DNA of 64,000 nt from assembly GCA_049650345.1 (NCBI GenBank), contig JBARZY010000128.1, forward strand, positions 13,216-77,215, read 5' to 3'. Shown here one piece after another: positions 45,719 to 53,495 of the stretch. How positions within the stretch are numbered: position 1 is the stretch's first letter; the number at the start of each line of letters is the position of its first letter. The translations under genes were made by a program, and so were the position numbers. The notes beneath the pieces are model-generated. The model was given only the letters and a program-made list of their open reading frames with translations. It had not been told where the DNA came from and made no database searches. The stretch is from Glaciecola sp049650345. GTDB lineage: Bacteria > Pseudomonadota > Gammaproteobacteria > Enterobacterales > Alteromonadaceae.

Positions 45719-46984
45719 ATGCAAGCAGAAAAACAGTTCACGGTTTTGTTTTTAGATGACGAGGCCAACATTCTTCGCGCGATGAAACGTTTGTTTCACG
45801 GTCGTCATCATCGTTTGGTGTTGGTTGACGATGGCAACAAAGCGTTTGAATTTATGAAAGATAATACTGTGCACGTAGTGGTGTCTGACATGAAAATGCC
45901 AGCGATGGCAGGTGAAAGTTTTTTATCAAAAGTCGCGCAAGATTTCCCTAAAACTTATCGCATCGTATTATCAGGGTTCGCCGAAATAGACAGCTTAATG
46001 GTGGCCATTAATCAAGGTCGCATTCACCGATTTTTGCAAAAGCCTTGGAATAATGAAGCCTTGATTGAAGCGATTGAGGAAGGTATTGATACGTTCAAGT
46101 TAAAACACGAGAACGAATCTTTACAGACCAAACTACAGTCACAAAATAAGCGTTTAGCATTACTAAATTCTTCGCTAGAAGAGCGTGTAGAGCTGCGTAC
46201 CTTGCAAATAAAAACCGCTATGAAGCGGGCCGACATGAATGTGGCTGAGACAAAAAAAGTCTTGTTTAATACTGTGGGAAGTGTGCCTCATATTCAAGGT
46301 AAAGTTGGCAAAGAAGTCAGTAAAATTGCCAATAAAATCGCGCAAGCGATGCAATTAGAGAATGCTGAAATTGACAACATCACTTATGCAGGACTTATTA
46401 GCGAAATTGGTATGATTGGCTTAACGCCTGAAATTTATACCACGCCATACACAAAAATGTCACCAAAACAGCAAGATGCTTTTAATAATCAAGGCAATCA
46501 AGTGATGCTTATGTTGTCACCGGCTAATCAGCTCAAGCGTATTTCTGATATTTTAGTTAACCAGTTTGAAGCAGTAAATGGCAGTGGCTATCCAAACGGC
46601 CTAAAAAAGGCGGATATTCCCATTGGTGCGCAAGTGATCGCAGTTGCCAGAGACTATTATAGATACTTGACAGGGAGGCACGATGGCGAGAAATATAAAA
46701 ACAATGTGGTTATTGGAAAATTAAATAACTTTGCTGGTCTTTTATATTCAAAAGCGGTTTTAAGCGCGCTCGAAAGCGTAATGCTTGTAAGCGATCAGGG
46801 TGTTGAGAAAGATGGCTTGAAAACAAGTGAGCTAACACCCGGCATGAAGTTATTGGACTCAATATACAATAACAAAGACATTCTTATTATGCCTCAAGGT
46901 CAAGTACTAGACGAGTCAGCAATAACAAAGCTCAAAGAGCTTGAAGAGCGCTTTGACTTTACCTTGACCATTTTGGCTAAGTAA
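45719..46984 (+). CDS. Response regulator with degenerate HD-GYP domain
   Basis: In this 421-residue protein residues about 1-125 are a receiver domain with phospho-accepting Asp57 (VVSDMKMP). A coiled-coil linker (about 130-180) follows, then a domain with the pattern of HD-GYP c-di-GMP phosphodiesterases (about 185-345). The HD pair is replaced by Ser228-Glu229 (LISEIGMIGL), the later HH pair by Asn281-Gln282, while GSGYP (Gly290-Pro292) remains. It is therefore likely catalytically inactive and may act by protein contact or ligand binding. It ends flush against the stop of hemY on the other strand. Confidence 0.85.
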   Translation: MQAEKQFTVLFLDDEANILRAMKRLFHGRHHRLVLVDDGNKAFEFMKDNTVHVVVSDMKMPAMAGESFLSKVAQDFPKTYRIVLSGFAEIDSLMVAINQGRIHRFLQKPWNNEALIEAIEEGIDTFKLKHENESLQTKLQSQNKRLALLNSSLEERVELRTLQIKTAMKRADMNVAETKKVLFNTVGSVPHIQGKVGKEVSKIANKIAQAMQLENAEIDNITYAGLISEIGMIGLTPEIYTTPYTKMSPKQQDAFNNQGNQVMLMLSPANQLKRISDILVNQFEAVNGSGYPNGLKKADIPIGAQVIAVARDYYRYLTGRHDGEKYKNNVVIGKLNNFAGLLYSKAVLSALESVMLVSDQGVEKDGLKTSELTPGMKLLDSIYNNKDILIMPQGQVLDESAITKLKELEERFDFTLTILAK

Positions 46985-48148
46985 CTAGTGTGCACTAGCA
47001 GCTAGGTTTTGATACAAAGCATTGGCGCCTTGGTAATCACTCGATTGCTCGAGTATTTTCGCCAGTAAAAGTTTATCAGTAGTGTTGTCTTTCAACTCAA
47101 GCGATTTGCTTGCAGCTTTTCTGGCCAGTTCAATGTTGTGGCTGTTGTACGCCAAATGTGCCAATACTGAAAACAAATTGTGGTTTGTTGGAGAGGCTTT
47201 AATCTCTTTCTCAATTTGGCGTAATAATGCGCTAGAGTTCGGCAACACTAACTGTTTCATAAGCGGCCATTGGTTTGCTGTAGACTGCTTATTTATGTGT
47301 GTTAGCAGTTCTTGCTCGGCATCGCTATGTAGTCCAGCGTCAATTAACAGCTGCACATAGGAAATTTGGTTTTCCTGGTTCTTTCGTGCTTGTCTAGGTA
47401 AAGCTTTCCAATGCTCCTGCAATGCTTTCGCACCGTGTTTACTAGCAATTGCTGCAAACTCACCACTTGCACATTGACTGGCCCAAGTGATGTAATCATC
47501 GCCTAATAATTTTTTGTGACTTGCAGCAAAAGTTTGCACTTGTGGCCAATCTTCCAAGGCTGCCAGTATACTTAATTTAAGCTGTACAAAATATTTGCTT
47601 CCACGCACCTTTCCTTCTACACCACTCAATAGATTCATGGCTTCTTGTGCCTGCTGATTGAGCATCGCAATATTGGCTTGCTTCATCAATGCTATATTTT
47701 TAGTAGTAGGACTGTCGGCAGCATCAATTAAAAACGCTTGCGCTTTAGCATAGTTACCCGCTTGCATTTCAAGCTCAGCAGCAATAAGTGCATTGGTACC
47801 TTTAAAGTCACCATTCATTGTTTTAGCGATTAATTTAACTGCGGTGGCGTTATCGTTTAATAGCATGGCATTTATACTGTTATAAAATGCCTGAGTTTGT
47901 TGGCGTTTTGAAAGTGCACCTAACCATGTTTTCGACCCCATTACAGTGCGAATGATTTTTTTAAATAGCCATTCAAGCAACCAAAACGCCAACACAGCAA
48001 AAAAGGCAATAATTAAGCTGCTAATAATAGACAGCTCAATAACGGTTTCAGGTAAGGCAATAATTACGCGTCCTTCAACCCCTATTAAGGTGTGCCCAAA
48101 CAATAGACCGACAAATAATACGCACAGTAATACAATAAATTTAATCAT
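46985..48148 (-). CDS. hemY: HemY-type membrane TPR protein
   Basis: The 387-residue protein has two N-terminal membrane segments (about 3-22 and 40-62) and a C-terminal set of TPR-like helical repeats. This is the HemY of enterobacterial hemCDXY operons, not protoporphyrinogen oxidase. It is thought to act with HemX in late heme biosynthesis, but a defined reaction is not established. It overlaps hemX by four bases and ends the operon. Confidence 0.92.
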   Translation of the reverse strand: MIKFIVLLCVLFVGLLFGHTLIGVEGRVIIALPETVIELSIISSLIIAFFAVLAFWLLEWLFKKIIRTVMGSKTWLGALSKRQQTQAFYNSINAMLLNDNATAVKLIAKTMNGDFKGTNALIAAELEMQAGNYAKAQAFLIDAADSPTTKNIALMKQANIAMLNQQAQEAMNLLSGVEGKVRGSKYFVQLKLSILAALEDWPQVQTFAASHKKLLGDDYITWASQCASGEFAAIASKHGAKALQEHWKALPRQARKNQENQISYVQLLIDAGLHSDAEQELLTHINKQSTANQWPLMKQLVLPNSSALLRQIEKEIKASPTNHNLFSVLAHLAYNSHNIELARKAASKSLELKDNTTDKLLLAKILEQSSDYQGANALYQNLAASAH

Positions 48149-49356
48149 AGCGCACCGTCCTGAACGGTTTCGGGTGCACGGCTAGGTGTGTTGTTATATA
48201 ACTGTTTAATGCGAGTGTTAATTATATCTTTTAACGATGCTTGCGCATTTAAGCGAGTGGGCAATGACAAGCGTAAATCGGTATTTTGCAGATTTTGTAA
48301 GGCTTCAACAAATGCACCTACTTTGGTGTCGTCAATTTTGTAATGCTCAACAAGTGCGGTCATGGCTTGTTGTATTGCTGATACAAATAATGCTTGGTTG
48401 TTATTTAGCGCGGCGGTTTGTGCTTGCGATAAAGCATGTTTGATTTGTTGCTCAATTAGCCATTGCTGGCGCTCAGCTAGGTAAGGCTCTAAGGGCGCAT
48501 CAACTTGTTTAATACTAATAAAATCGCCCACAATAGCGCGCCATGTGCGCGATAAATTCTGCTGCCAGTCCCCAACATCATCGCTTAAGGTTAAATCTTG
48601 TTGCGCTTCCGTTTCAGGTAATTGCAAGGTATCCATGGGTAACTCAGATACCTTAGGCAACATGCCTGCTATTGCCAGTGCAATTGAGCTGCTACTAACC
48701 GGTGTGACCTGTTGCAAAGCTTGTATATCGGCAGCTATTAGTGCTCGTACGGGAAACAATGACGGGTCGTTTAAATCTTCAAGACGGAAGTCGGCTTCTT
48801 GTAATAAAGTAATAGCGGTAGTTAGGTCTTGTTCTAAATACACTTTTCTTCCGGCCATACTTACTAGGTAATCAGCTTCTGCCAATAACCAGTCCGAAGG
48901 GCGCCGGCCTGACATTTCAGCGAGCTTTTGAGTGCTGGCAAGCACACTTTTCTCATTCGCTTCTGCACGTTTTTGTAAGTTATTAAGCGCGTCTGCAAGG
49001 GCGGTATGGTTATTGTTTACTTGATCAAACTGACTCGCCAATGTTTGTTTGTGCTGTTGCATGTTTTGTTGAGTTTGCGATAAGGCCTGCTGCAGTTGTG
49101 CACTTGCATCGGCTTTTTGCTGATTTTGCATGTAGTACCAATATGCTGCGCCGCCTAAACCCAGCACCAATAGCAAGTTGAGCACAGTCACTAACCATAA
49201 AAAGCCATTGCTGCTTTTTATAGATGGCGTTGCTGAAGTAGACGACGTGCGCTTTGATTGACTCACTGTCGCTTTGTCAGCAGATGGCAAGGCAGCATCT
49301 TTTGTGGGTGTTGAAGAGGCCTTGTTATTGGCTGGCGCGTCGGGTAAATCAGACAT
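48145..49356 (-). CDS. hemX: HemX family membrane protein
   Basis: The 403-residue protein has a low-complexity Ser/Thr/Ala N-terminus, one membrane segment (about 51-73, FLWLVTVLNLLLVLGLGGAA), then a coiled-coil and helical periplasmic region. HemX was annotated as uroporphyrinogen-III methyltransferase, but the family lacks methyltransferase motifs; I see none here. It overlaps hemD by eight and hemY by four bases, which implies translational coupling. Confidence 0.9.
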   Translation of the reverse strand: MSDLPDAPANNKASSTPTKDAALPSADKATVSQSKRTSSTSATPSIKSSNGFLWLVTVLNLLLVLGLGGAAYWYYMQNQQKADASAQLQQALSQTQQNMQQHKQTLASQFDQVNNNHTALADALNNLQKRAEANEKSVLASTQKLAEMSGRRPSDWLLAEADYLVSMAGRKVYLEQDLTTAITLLQEADFRLEDLNDPSLFPVRALIAADIQALQQVTPVSSSSIALAIAGMLPKVSELPMDTLQLPETEAQQDLTLSDDVGDWQQNLSRTWRAIVGDFISIKQVDAPLEPYLAERQQWLIEQQIKHALSQAQTAALNNNQALFVSAIQQAMTALVEHYKIDDTKVGAFVEALQNLQNTDLRLSLPTRLNAQASLKDIINTRIKQLYNNTPSRAPETVQDGAL

Positions 49357-50086
49357 TCACTGCTCCTGTGCTTACTAAGTGTTTTGCGCAAGTTGCAATA
49401 GCTTCGTTGCTAGCGCCATCACTTATGCTAATGTTTTTTATTCCATGCTTAACAGCATAGTCTTTTATACGCTCACTTGCGACTATCCAATGTAGTTGTT
49501 GCATCCATTTTCGTCCAAAGTACTTAATAGCATGCTCGCCAAGTTCTACACTGGTTATAATAATACACTGTATTTGCGCCTCATCAAACGCAATATTATG
49601 TGCCAACTGGTCGTTTTTAGTGCGCTTATACACCTCAACATTTAGCACATTGCCGCCGCGTTTTGTTAAGGTGTTGGCGATTAATTCGCGACCACCTTGG
49701 CCCTTAACAATGGCGATAGTTTTATGGGTTACCTGCGTTAATTCATTTAGCATCAATACGCCTTCAGACGTAGCCGGATGAGCAACGATTGGCGAAATCT
49801 GTGGGAAGCGCTGCTTTATAACCTGTGCAGTGGATGATCCCACACATACTACTATTTTTGATGTTAAATCAATAGTAAGCACTTGCGTACACAACCATTT
49901 TGAAGCGTAAGTTGATGTCAAAATTATAATGTCGATGGGGCTTGAATTGAGTTGCTGAATAAGTGAAGGGTCGTTATTGGGCGCAATGTCAATAAGTGGT
50001 GCAGCAAACGCCGTAAGGCCTTTTGCGGTTAAATATTCACTAGTGGCCTGGGCCTTTACGTTCGGTCTAGCAACTAAAAATGCCAT
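49349..50086 (-). CDS. hemD: Uroporphyrinogen-III synthase
   Basis: The 245-residue protein is the usual length. The family is poorly conserved, but its two-lobed pattern with AIVKGQGGRELIANTL and a C-terminal TSVELGEHAIKYF/IVASERIKDY segment fits, as does its place directly after hemC. It closes hydroxymethylbilane with inversion of ring D. It starts 38 bases after hemC and overlaps hemX. Confidence 0.93.
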   Translation of the reverse strand: MAFLVARPNVKAQATSEYLTAKGLTAFAAPLIDIAPNNDPSLIQQLNSSPIDIIILTSTYASKWLCTQVLTIDLTSKIVVCVGSSTAQVIKQRFPQISPIVAHPATSEGVLMLNELTQVTHKTIAIVKGQGGRELIANTLTKRGGNVLNVEVYKRTKNDQLAHNIAFDEAQIQCIIITSVELGEHAIKYFGRKWMQQLHWIVASERIKDYAVKHGIKNISISDGASNEAIATCAKHLVSTGAVNV

Positions 50087-50124
50087 GTGTACTCACTATA
50101 CGCGCACGCCACTAGCGTGCGGTT

Positions 50125-51066
50125 TTATAATGCATCTAAAATTTCCTGCGCACCTTGGTCAAGTAGATTATTCGCAATACTTTCACCAAGCTGTTCTGCC
50201 GCCGCAATATTGCTTACTTCGCAGCTAATACGGTTGCTTGCGTGCAATACCTTTTCGCCGTTAGGAGCCGCGACTAATGCTCTCAAATGTAGCGAGTTGT
50301 CGTTGTACTCTGCAAAGCTGCCTATGGGCACTTGGCACCCACCTTGCAATTTTGCATTCATGGCACGTTCACTTAGCACGCGCAGTGCCGTAATCGGATG
50401 GTTAAGTTGCTGAAGCATTTCAATTAATACCGTATCGTCGTTGCGACACTCAATGCCCACAGCTCCTTGTCCTACTGCCGGTAAACATTGCTCAGGGTCA
50501 AGTTGTGCACGAATTCGTTGCTGCATGTTTAATCGAATAAGCCCCGCTGAGGCTAAGATAATCGCATCGTACTCACCGTCATCTAATTTTTGTAATCGAG
50601 TATTCACGTTTCCACGCAAGTCTTTTATGCGTAAATCAGGGCGGAGTTTTTTTAGTTGAGCCTGCCTACGCAAGCTTGACGTGCCCACAACAGCACCCTG
50701 CGGCAAGCTATCGAATGAACTATATACATTGGATACAAAGGCGTCGTACGGATTTTCGCGCTCGCAAATGCAGTGCAAACCAAAGCCGTCAGGAAAGGCA
50801 ACCGGCACATCTTTCATAGAATGCACGGCAATATCGGCGAGTCCATTTTGCATAGCCACTTCTAGTTCTTTAATAAAAAGCCCTTTGCCCCCAATTTTAG
50901 CCAGTGGAGTATCAAGAATACGGTCGCCTTGGGTAGACATAGGGACTAATTCTACCGCGGTGTTGGGAAAGTGTTGCGCGAGTAAATCTTTTACGTAATA
51001 CGCCTGCCACATCGCCAATGCACTTTTGCGAGTGGCGATACGAATTAGCGGTTTTGTTTGTGCCAT
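50125..51066 (-). CDS. hemC: Porphobilinogen deaminase (hydroxymethylbilane synthase)
   Basis: The 313-residue protein has the family motifs: IATRKSALAMWQA at the start, KDLRGNVNTRLQKLDDGEYDAIILA, and the cofactor cysteine in LQGGCQVPIG that carries the dipyrromethane primer. It joins four porphobilinogens into hydroxymethylbilane in the cytoplasm. It begins 23 bases after an esterase gene on the same strand and leads into hemD. Confidence 0.97.
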   Translation of the reverse strand: MAQTKPLIRIATRKSALAMWQAYYVKDLLAQHFPNTAVELVPMSTQGDRILDTPLAKIGGKGLFIKELEVAMQNGLADIAVHSMKDVPVAFPDGFGLHCICERENPYDAFVSNVYSSFDSLPQGAVVGTSSLRRQAQLKKLRPDLRIKDLRGNVNTRLQKLDDGEYDAIILASAGLIRLNMQQRIRAQLDPEQCLPAVGQGAVGIECRNDDTVLIEMLQQLNHPITALRVLSERAMNAKLQGGCQVPIGSFAEYNDNSLHLRALVAAPNGEKVLHASNRISCEVSNIAAAEQLGESIANNLLDQGAQEILDAL

Positions 51067-51089
51067 AAGTTGTGCCTTTGTAAAACAGG

Positions 51090-51761
51090 TTACCCAAGAT
51101 GCTCAGTAATGAATTTTGCCAAGTCTTTTATTTCTGGCATGCATACATTGTGCTGCATAATGTATTCTTTCCACGCCACGTTGTAGCCATTGTCTTTTAG
51201 TGTATTAAAGGCCGTTTTACCCAACAACATAGGCACCACTTCGTCTTGCTGACCATGACAACACAGTATGGGAGTATTTTGATTGGCTTTACTTTTTTCA
51301 GCAGACAAGGTGCTGGGTTCACACATATAGGTAGACATTGCAATGATACCTGCCAACGTTTGCTGGTAGCGAGTACCTAGGTGCAGGGCGATGACTCCAC
51401 CTTGCGAAAATCCAACTAGCATGATCTTCTTAGCATCAATTCCATTGGCAATTTCGTTTTCGATTAAGGCTTCAACCAGTGCACTTGACTCTAGCACGCC
51501 GTGCACATCTGCGCGGGTTTCCATATCCATACTTTTTATGTCGTACCACGCACGCATTTCCATGCCATTGTTAATAGTAACCGGGCGAATAGGCGCATGA
51601 GGGAAAATGAACTTAACGCCTAGCGCATCGGCAAGCTGTAATTCTGGTGCAATAGGTGCAAATCCATTGCCTGAGTCACCTAAACCATGTAGCCATATAA
51701 TAGTGGCTTTGTGTTTACCTTTAGGTGCGGCTTCTACCGAGGGCAGTAGTGAGTTTGACAT
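51090..51761 (-). CDS. Carboxylesterase/phospholipase-type alpha/beta hydrolase
   Basis: The 223-residue protein belongs to the acyl-protein thioesterase/carboxylesterase group (about 220 residues). Visible are IWLHGLGDSGNG, the nucleophile GFSQGG, the acid in GQQDEVVP and a late His in MQHNVCMPE. Such enzymes hydrolyse short acyl esters, in some bacteria lysophospholipids. It sits between cyaY (20 bases) and hemC (23 bases) and is probably cotranscribed with them, though no link with heme is known. Confidence 0.9.
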   Translation of the reverse strand: MSNSLLPSVEAAPKGKHKATIIWLHGLGDSGNGFAPIAPELQLADALGVKFIFPHAPIRPVTINNGMEMRAWYDIKSMDMETRADVHGVLESSALVEALIENEIANGIDAKKIMLVGFSQGGVIALHLGTRYQQTLAGIIAMSTYMCEPSTLSAEKSKANQNTPILCCHGQQDEVVPMLLGKTAFNTLKDNGYNVAWKEYIMQHNVCMPEIKDLAKFITEHLG

Positions 51762-51781
51762 AGTAACAATGTATCCTATAT

Positions 51782-52108
51782 TTACGGTTGTACGTTTAAT
51801 GTAACGGCTTTGCCTGCTTGTTTTGAAATAGCGTCGTTAAAGAAGCTATAAAATTCACCGCCAAAACGCTCATCAATCCATTTACCGTCTTCATAATTAA
51901 AATGGTGGCCATTGAATTTTGTGGCTACCCACAGTTGCAATAACGGCGGTTGTTTATTGAGTATAATTTTGGATTGATCGGGTAAGATTAAGGTTAGAAT
52001 ACCTTCACCGCTTTCATAATCAATATCAACGGTTTCAAGTTCGTCAAGTGCTTCCTCAATACGAATAAACAGGTCGTCAAGCATTTGATGATAGGCGCTT
52101 TCGTTCAT
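51782..52108 (-). CDS. cyaY: Frataxin-like iron donor CyaY
   Basis: ATG at 52108 (MNESAYHQ) with GGAGAA eight bases upstream gives 108 residues or fewer, the length of E. coli CyaY (106). The acidic N-terminal helix (DDLFIRIEEALDELETVDIDYESG) is the iron-binding ridge and QLWVATKFNGHHFNYEDGKW is the conserved sheet. It modulates iron delivery to IscS/IscU in iron-sulfur cluster assembly. It appears to head the cyaY-esterase-hemCDXY unit, putting iron handling and heme synthesis together. Confidence 0.95.
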   Translation of the reverse strand: MNESAYHQMLDDLFIRIEEALDELETVDIDYESGEGILTLILPDQSKIILNKQPPLLQLWVATKFNGHHFNYEDGKWIDERFGGEFYSFFNDAISKQAGKAVTLNVQP

Positions 52109-52308
52109 AAAAAATTCTCCAAAAAAAGAGTGGTTATTATCCACTTAATTGCCAGCTATGGTAGCATAAGAGTATTAGAGCTTGGCAGCATAAAGCGCAT
52201 TTTTATTACCATTAGTAATAAAACATGGTCAATGTGTGTGCCAAATCAATTTAATTTGGGTGGTAATGTCATTATTGCAAGGCTACCACCATGTTGAAAG
52301 GTAGTGGT

Positions 52309-52947
52309 ATGTCACAATCAACAGGTAACTTATTTATTATTGCGGCTCCCTCTGGTGCGGGTAAATCAAGCCTCATTAGTGCCTTATTACAACGGGCAGA
52401 AGAAGGCCAATTATTTAATGTAGCTCAATTATCGGTCTCGCATACCACTCGCGCACCTCGCGAAGGCGAGCAAGATGGCGTGCACTATAATTACGTGAAT
52501 GTTTCTGAATTTGAACAAATGATTGCGAATGATGATTTTTACGAGCACGCCAAAGTATTCGATAACTTTTATGGTACATCCAAAAAAGCCATCGCCGACA
52601 AACTCGCACAAGGCATTGACGTATTTTTAGATATTGATTGGCAGGGCGCAAGGCAAATTAAGGCCGTTACGCCCAACGTTGTGTCAATTTTTATATTGCC
52701 ACCATCAAAAGATGAACTAAACGCGAGGCTAGTGAGCCGGGGTCAAGATTCAGATGACATTATTGCCAGTCGTATGAGTAAAGCGCAAGACGAAATGTCG
52801 CATTATGCAGAATTTGACTATTTGATCGTAAATGACAATTTTACCCATGCGCTTGAAGAGCTGATTACTATCGTTAAAAGTTGTAGTTTACAGCGCGAAA
52901 AACAACAGCTTCGGCATCAGTCTTTAATAGATTCATTATTGAACTAA
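52309..52947 (+). CDS. gmk: Guanylate kinase
   Basis: ATG at 52309 (MSQSTGNLF) with AAGGTAG upstream gives 212 residues; an ATG 18 bases earlier is less well placed. P-loop APSGAGKSSL, the GMP-binding SHTTRAPREGE, and the lid region LVSRGQDSDDII are typical. It phosphorylates GMP to GDP. It is the first gene of the conserved gmk-rpoZ-spoT-trmH-recG neighbourhood. Confidence 0.97.
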   Translation: MSQSTGNLFIIAAPSGAGKSSLISALLQRAEEGQLFNVAQLSVSHTTRAPREGEQDGVHYNYVNVSEFEQMIANDDFYEHAKVFDNFYGTSKKAIADKLAQGIDVFLDIDWQGARQIKAVTPNVVSIFILPPSKDELNARLVSRGQDSDDIIASRMSKAQDEMSHYAEFDYLIVNDNFTHALEELITIVKSCSLQREKQQLRHQSLIDSLLN

Positions 52948-52955
52948 TCCAAATT

Positions 52956-52999
52956 ACCTGTTATTTCGTTTTAATTGCACATTTAACAGGTTATTTTTT
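52956..52999 (+). terminator. Likely terminator after gmk
   Basis: ACCTGTTA (52956-52963) pairs with TAACAGGT (52984-52991) across a 20-base loop and is followed by TATTTTTT. The long loop makes it weaker than usual; some readthrough into rpoZ is plausible. Confidence 0.55.
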
Positions 53000-53081
53000 G
53001 AATATAAGCTATATTCCTTAAGCGAAGTGCAGTATACTTCGCGACCATTTTTTCATATAACGCTATAAATCGGAGCATTGA

Positions 53082-53354
53082 ATGGCACGTGTAACAGTTG
53101 AAGATGCAGTAGATCAAATTGGTAATCGTTTTGACTTAGTATTAGTTGCGGCTAAACGCGCTCGTCAAATTGCTATTGAAGGCAAAGATCCAATGGTTGA
53201 CGCAGAAAATGATAAGCCAACCGTAGTAGCTTTGCGTGAAATTGAACAAGGTTTAGTCACTGCGCAAACAGTAGAGCAAACTGAATTACAAGATCAGCGC
53301 GAGCAAGAAGCTGCTGAATTTGCGTCAGTTGCGAGCATATTAGCTAACAACTAA
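53082..53354 (+). CDS. rpoZ: RNA polymerase omega subunit
   Basis: The 90-residue protein begins MARVTVEDAVDQIGNRFDLVLVAAKRAR, the conserved part of omega that clamps the beta-prime subunit. E. coli omega is 91 residues. CGGAG precedes the ATG. It is followed by a clear terminator before spoT. Confidence 0.97.
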   Translation: MARVTVEDAVDQIGNRFDLVLVAAKRARQIAIEGKDPMVDAENDKPTVVALREIEQGLVTAQTVEQTELQDQREQEAAEFASVASILANN

Positions 53355-53400
53355 GCGCTTTGTTTGCGTATTTAGTAAGCTAAGTTGACACTATTTTTAG

Positions 53401-53425
53401 AACGCCGGCATTTGTCGGCGTTTTT
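53401..53425 (+). terminator. Rho-independent terminator after rpoZ
   Basis: AACGCCG (53401-53407) pairs with CGGCGTT (53416-53422), eight-base loop, followed by TTT. It separates rpoZ from spoT. Confidence 0.8.
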
Positions 53426-53495
53426 GCGTTTGCAATAAGTCAAAATAACCGTATTCTAAGCGTAGAATTATCATTAACTGAAAACAGCAACATAC

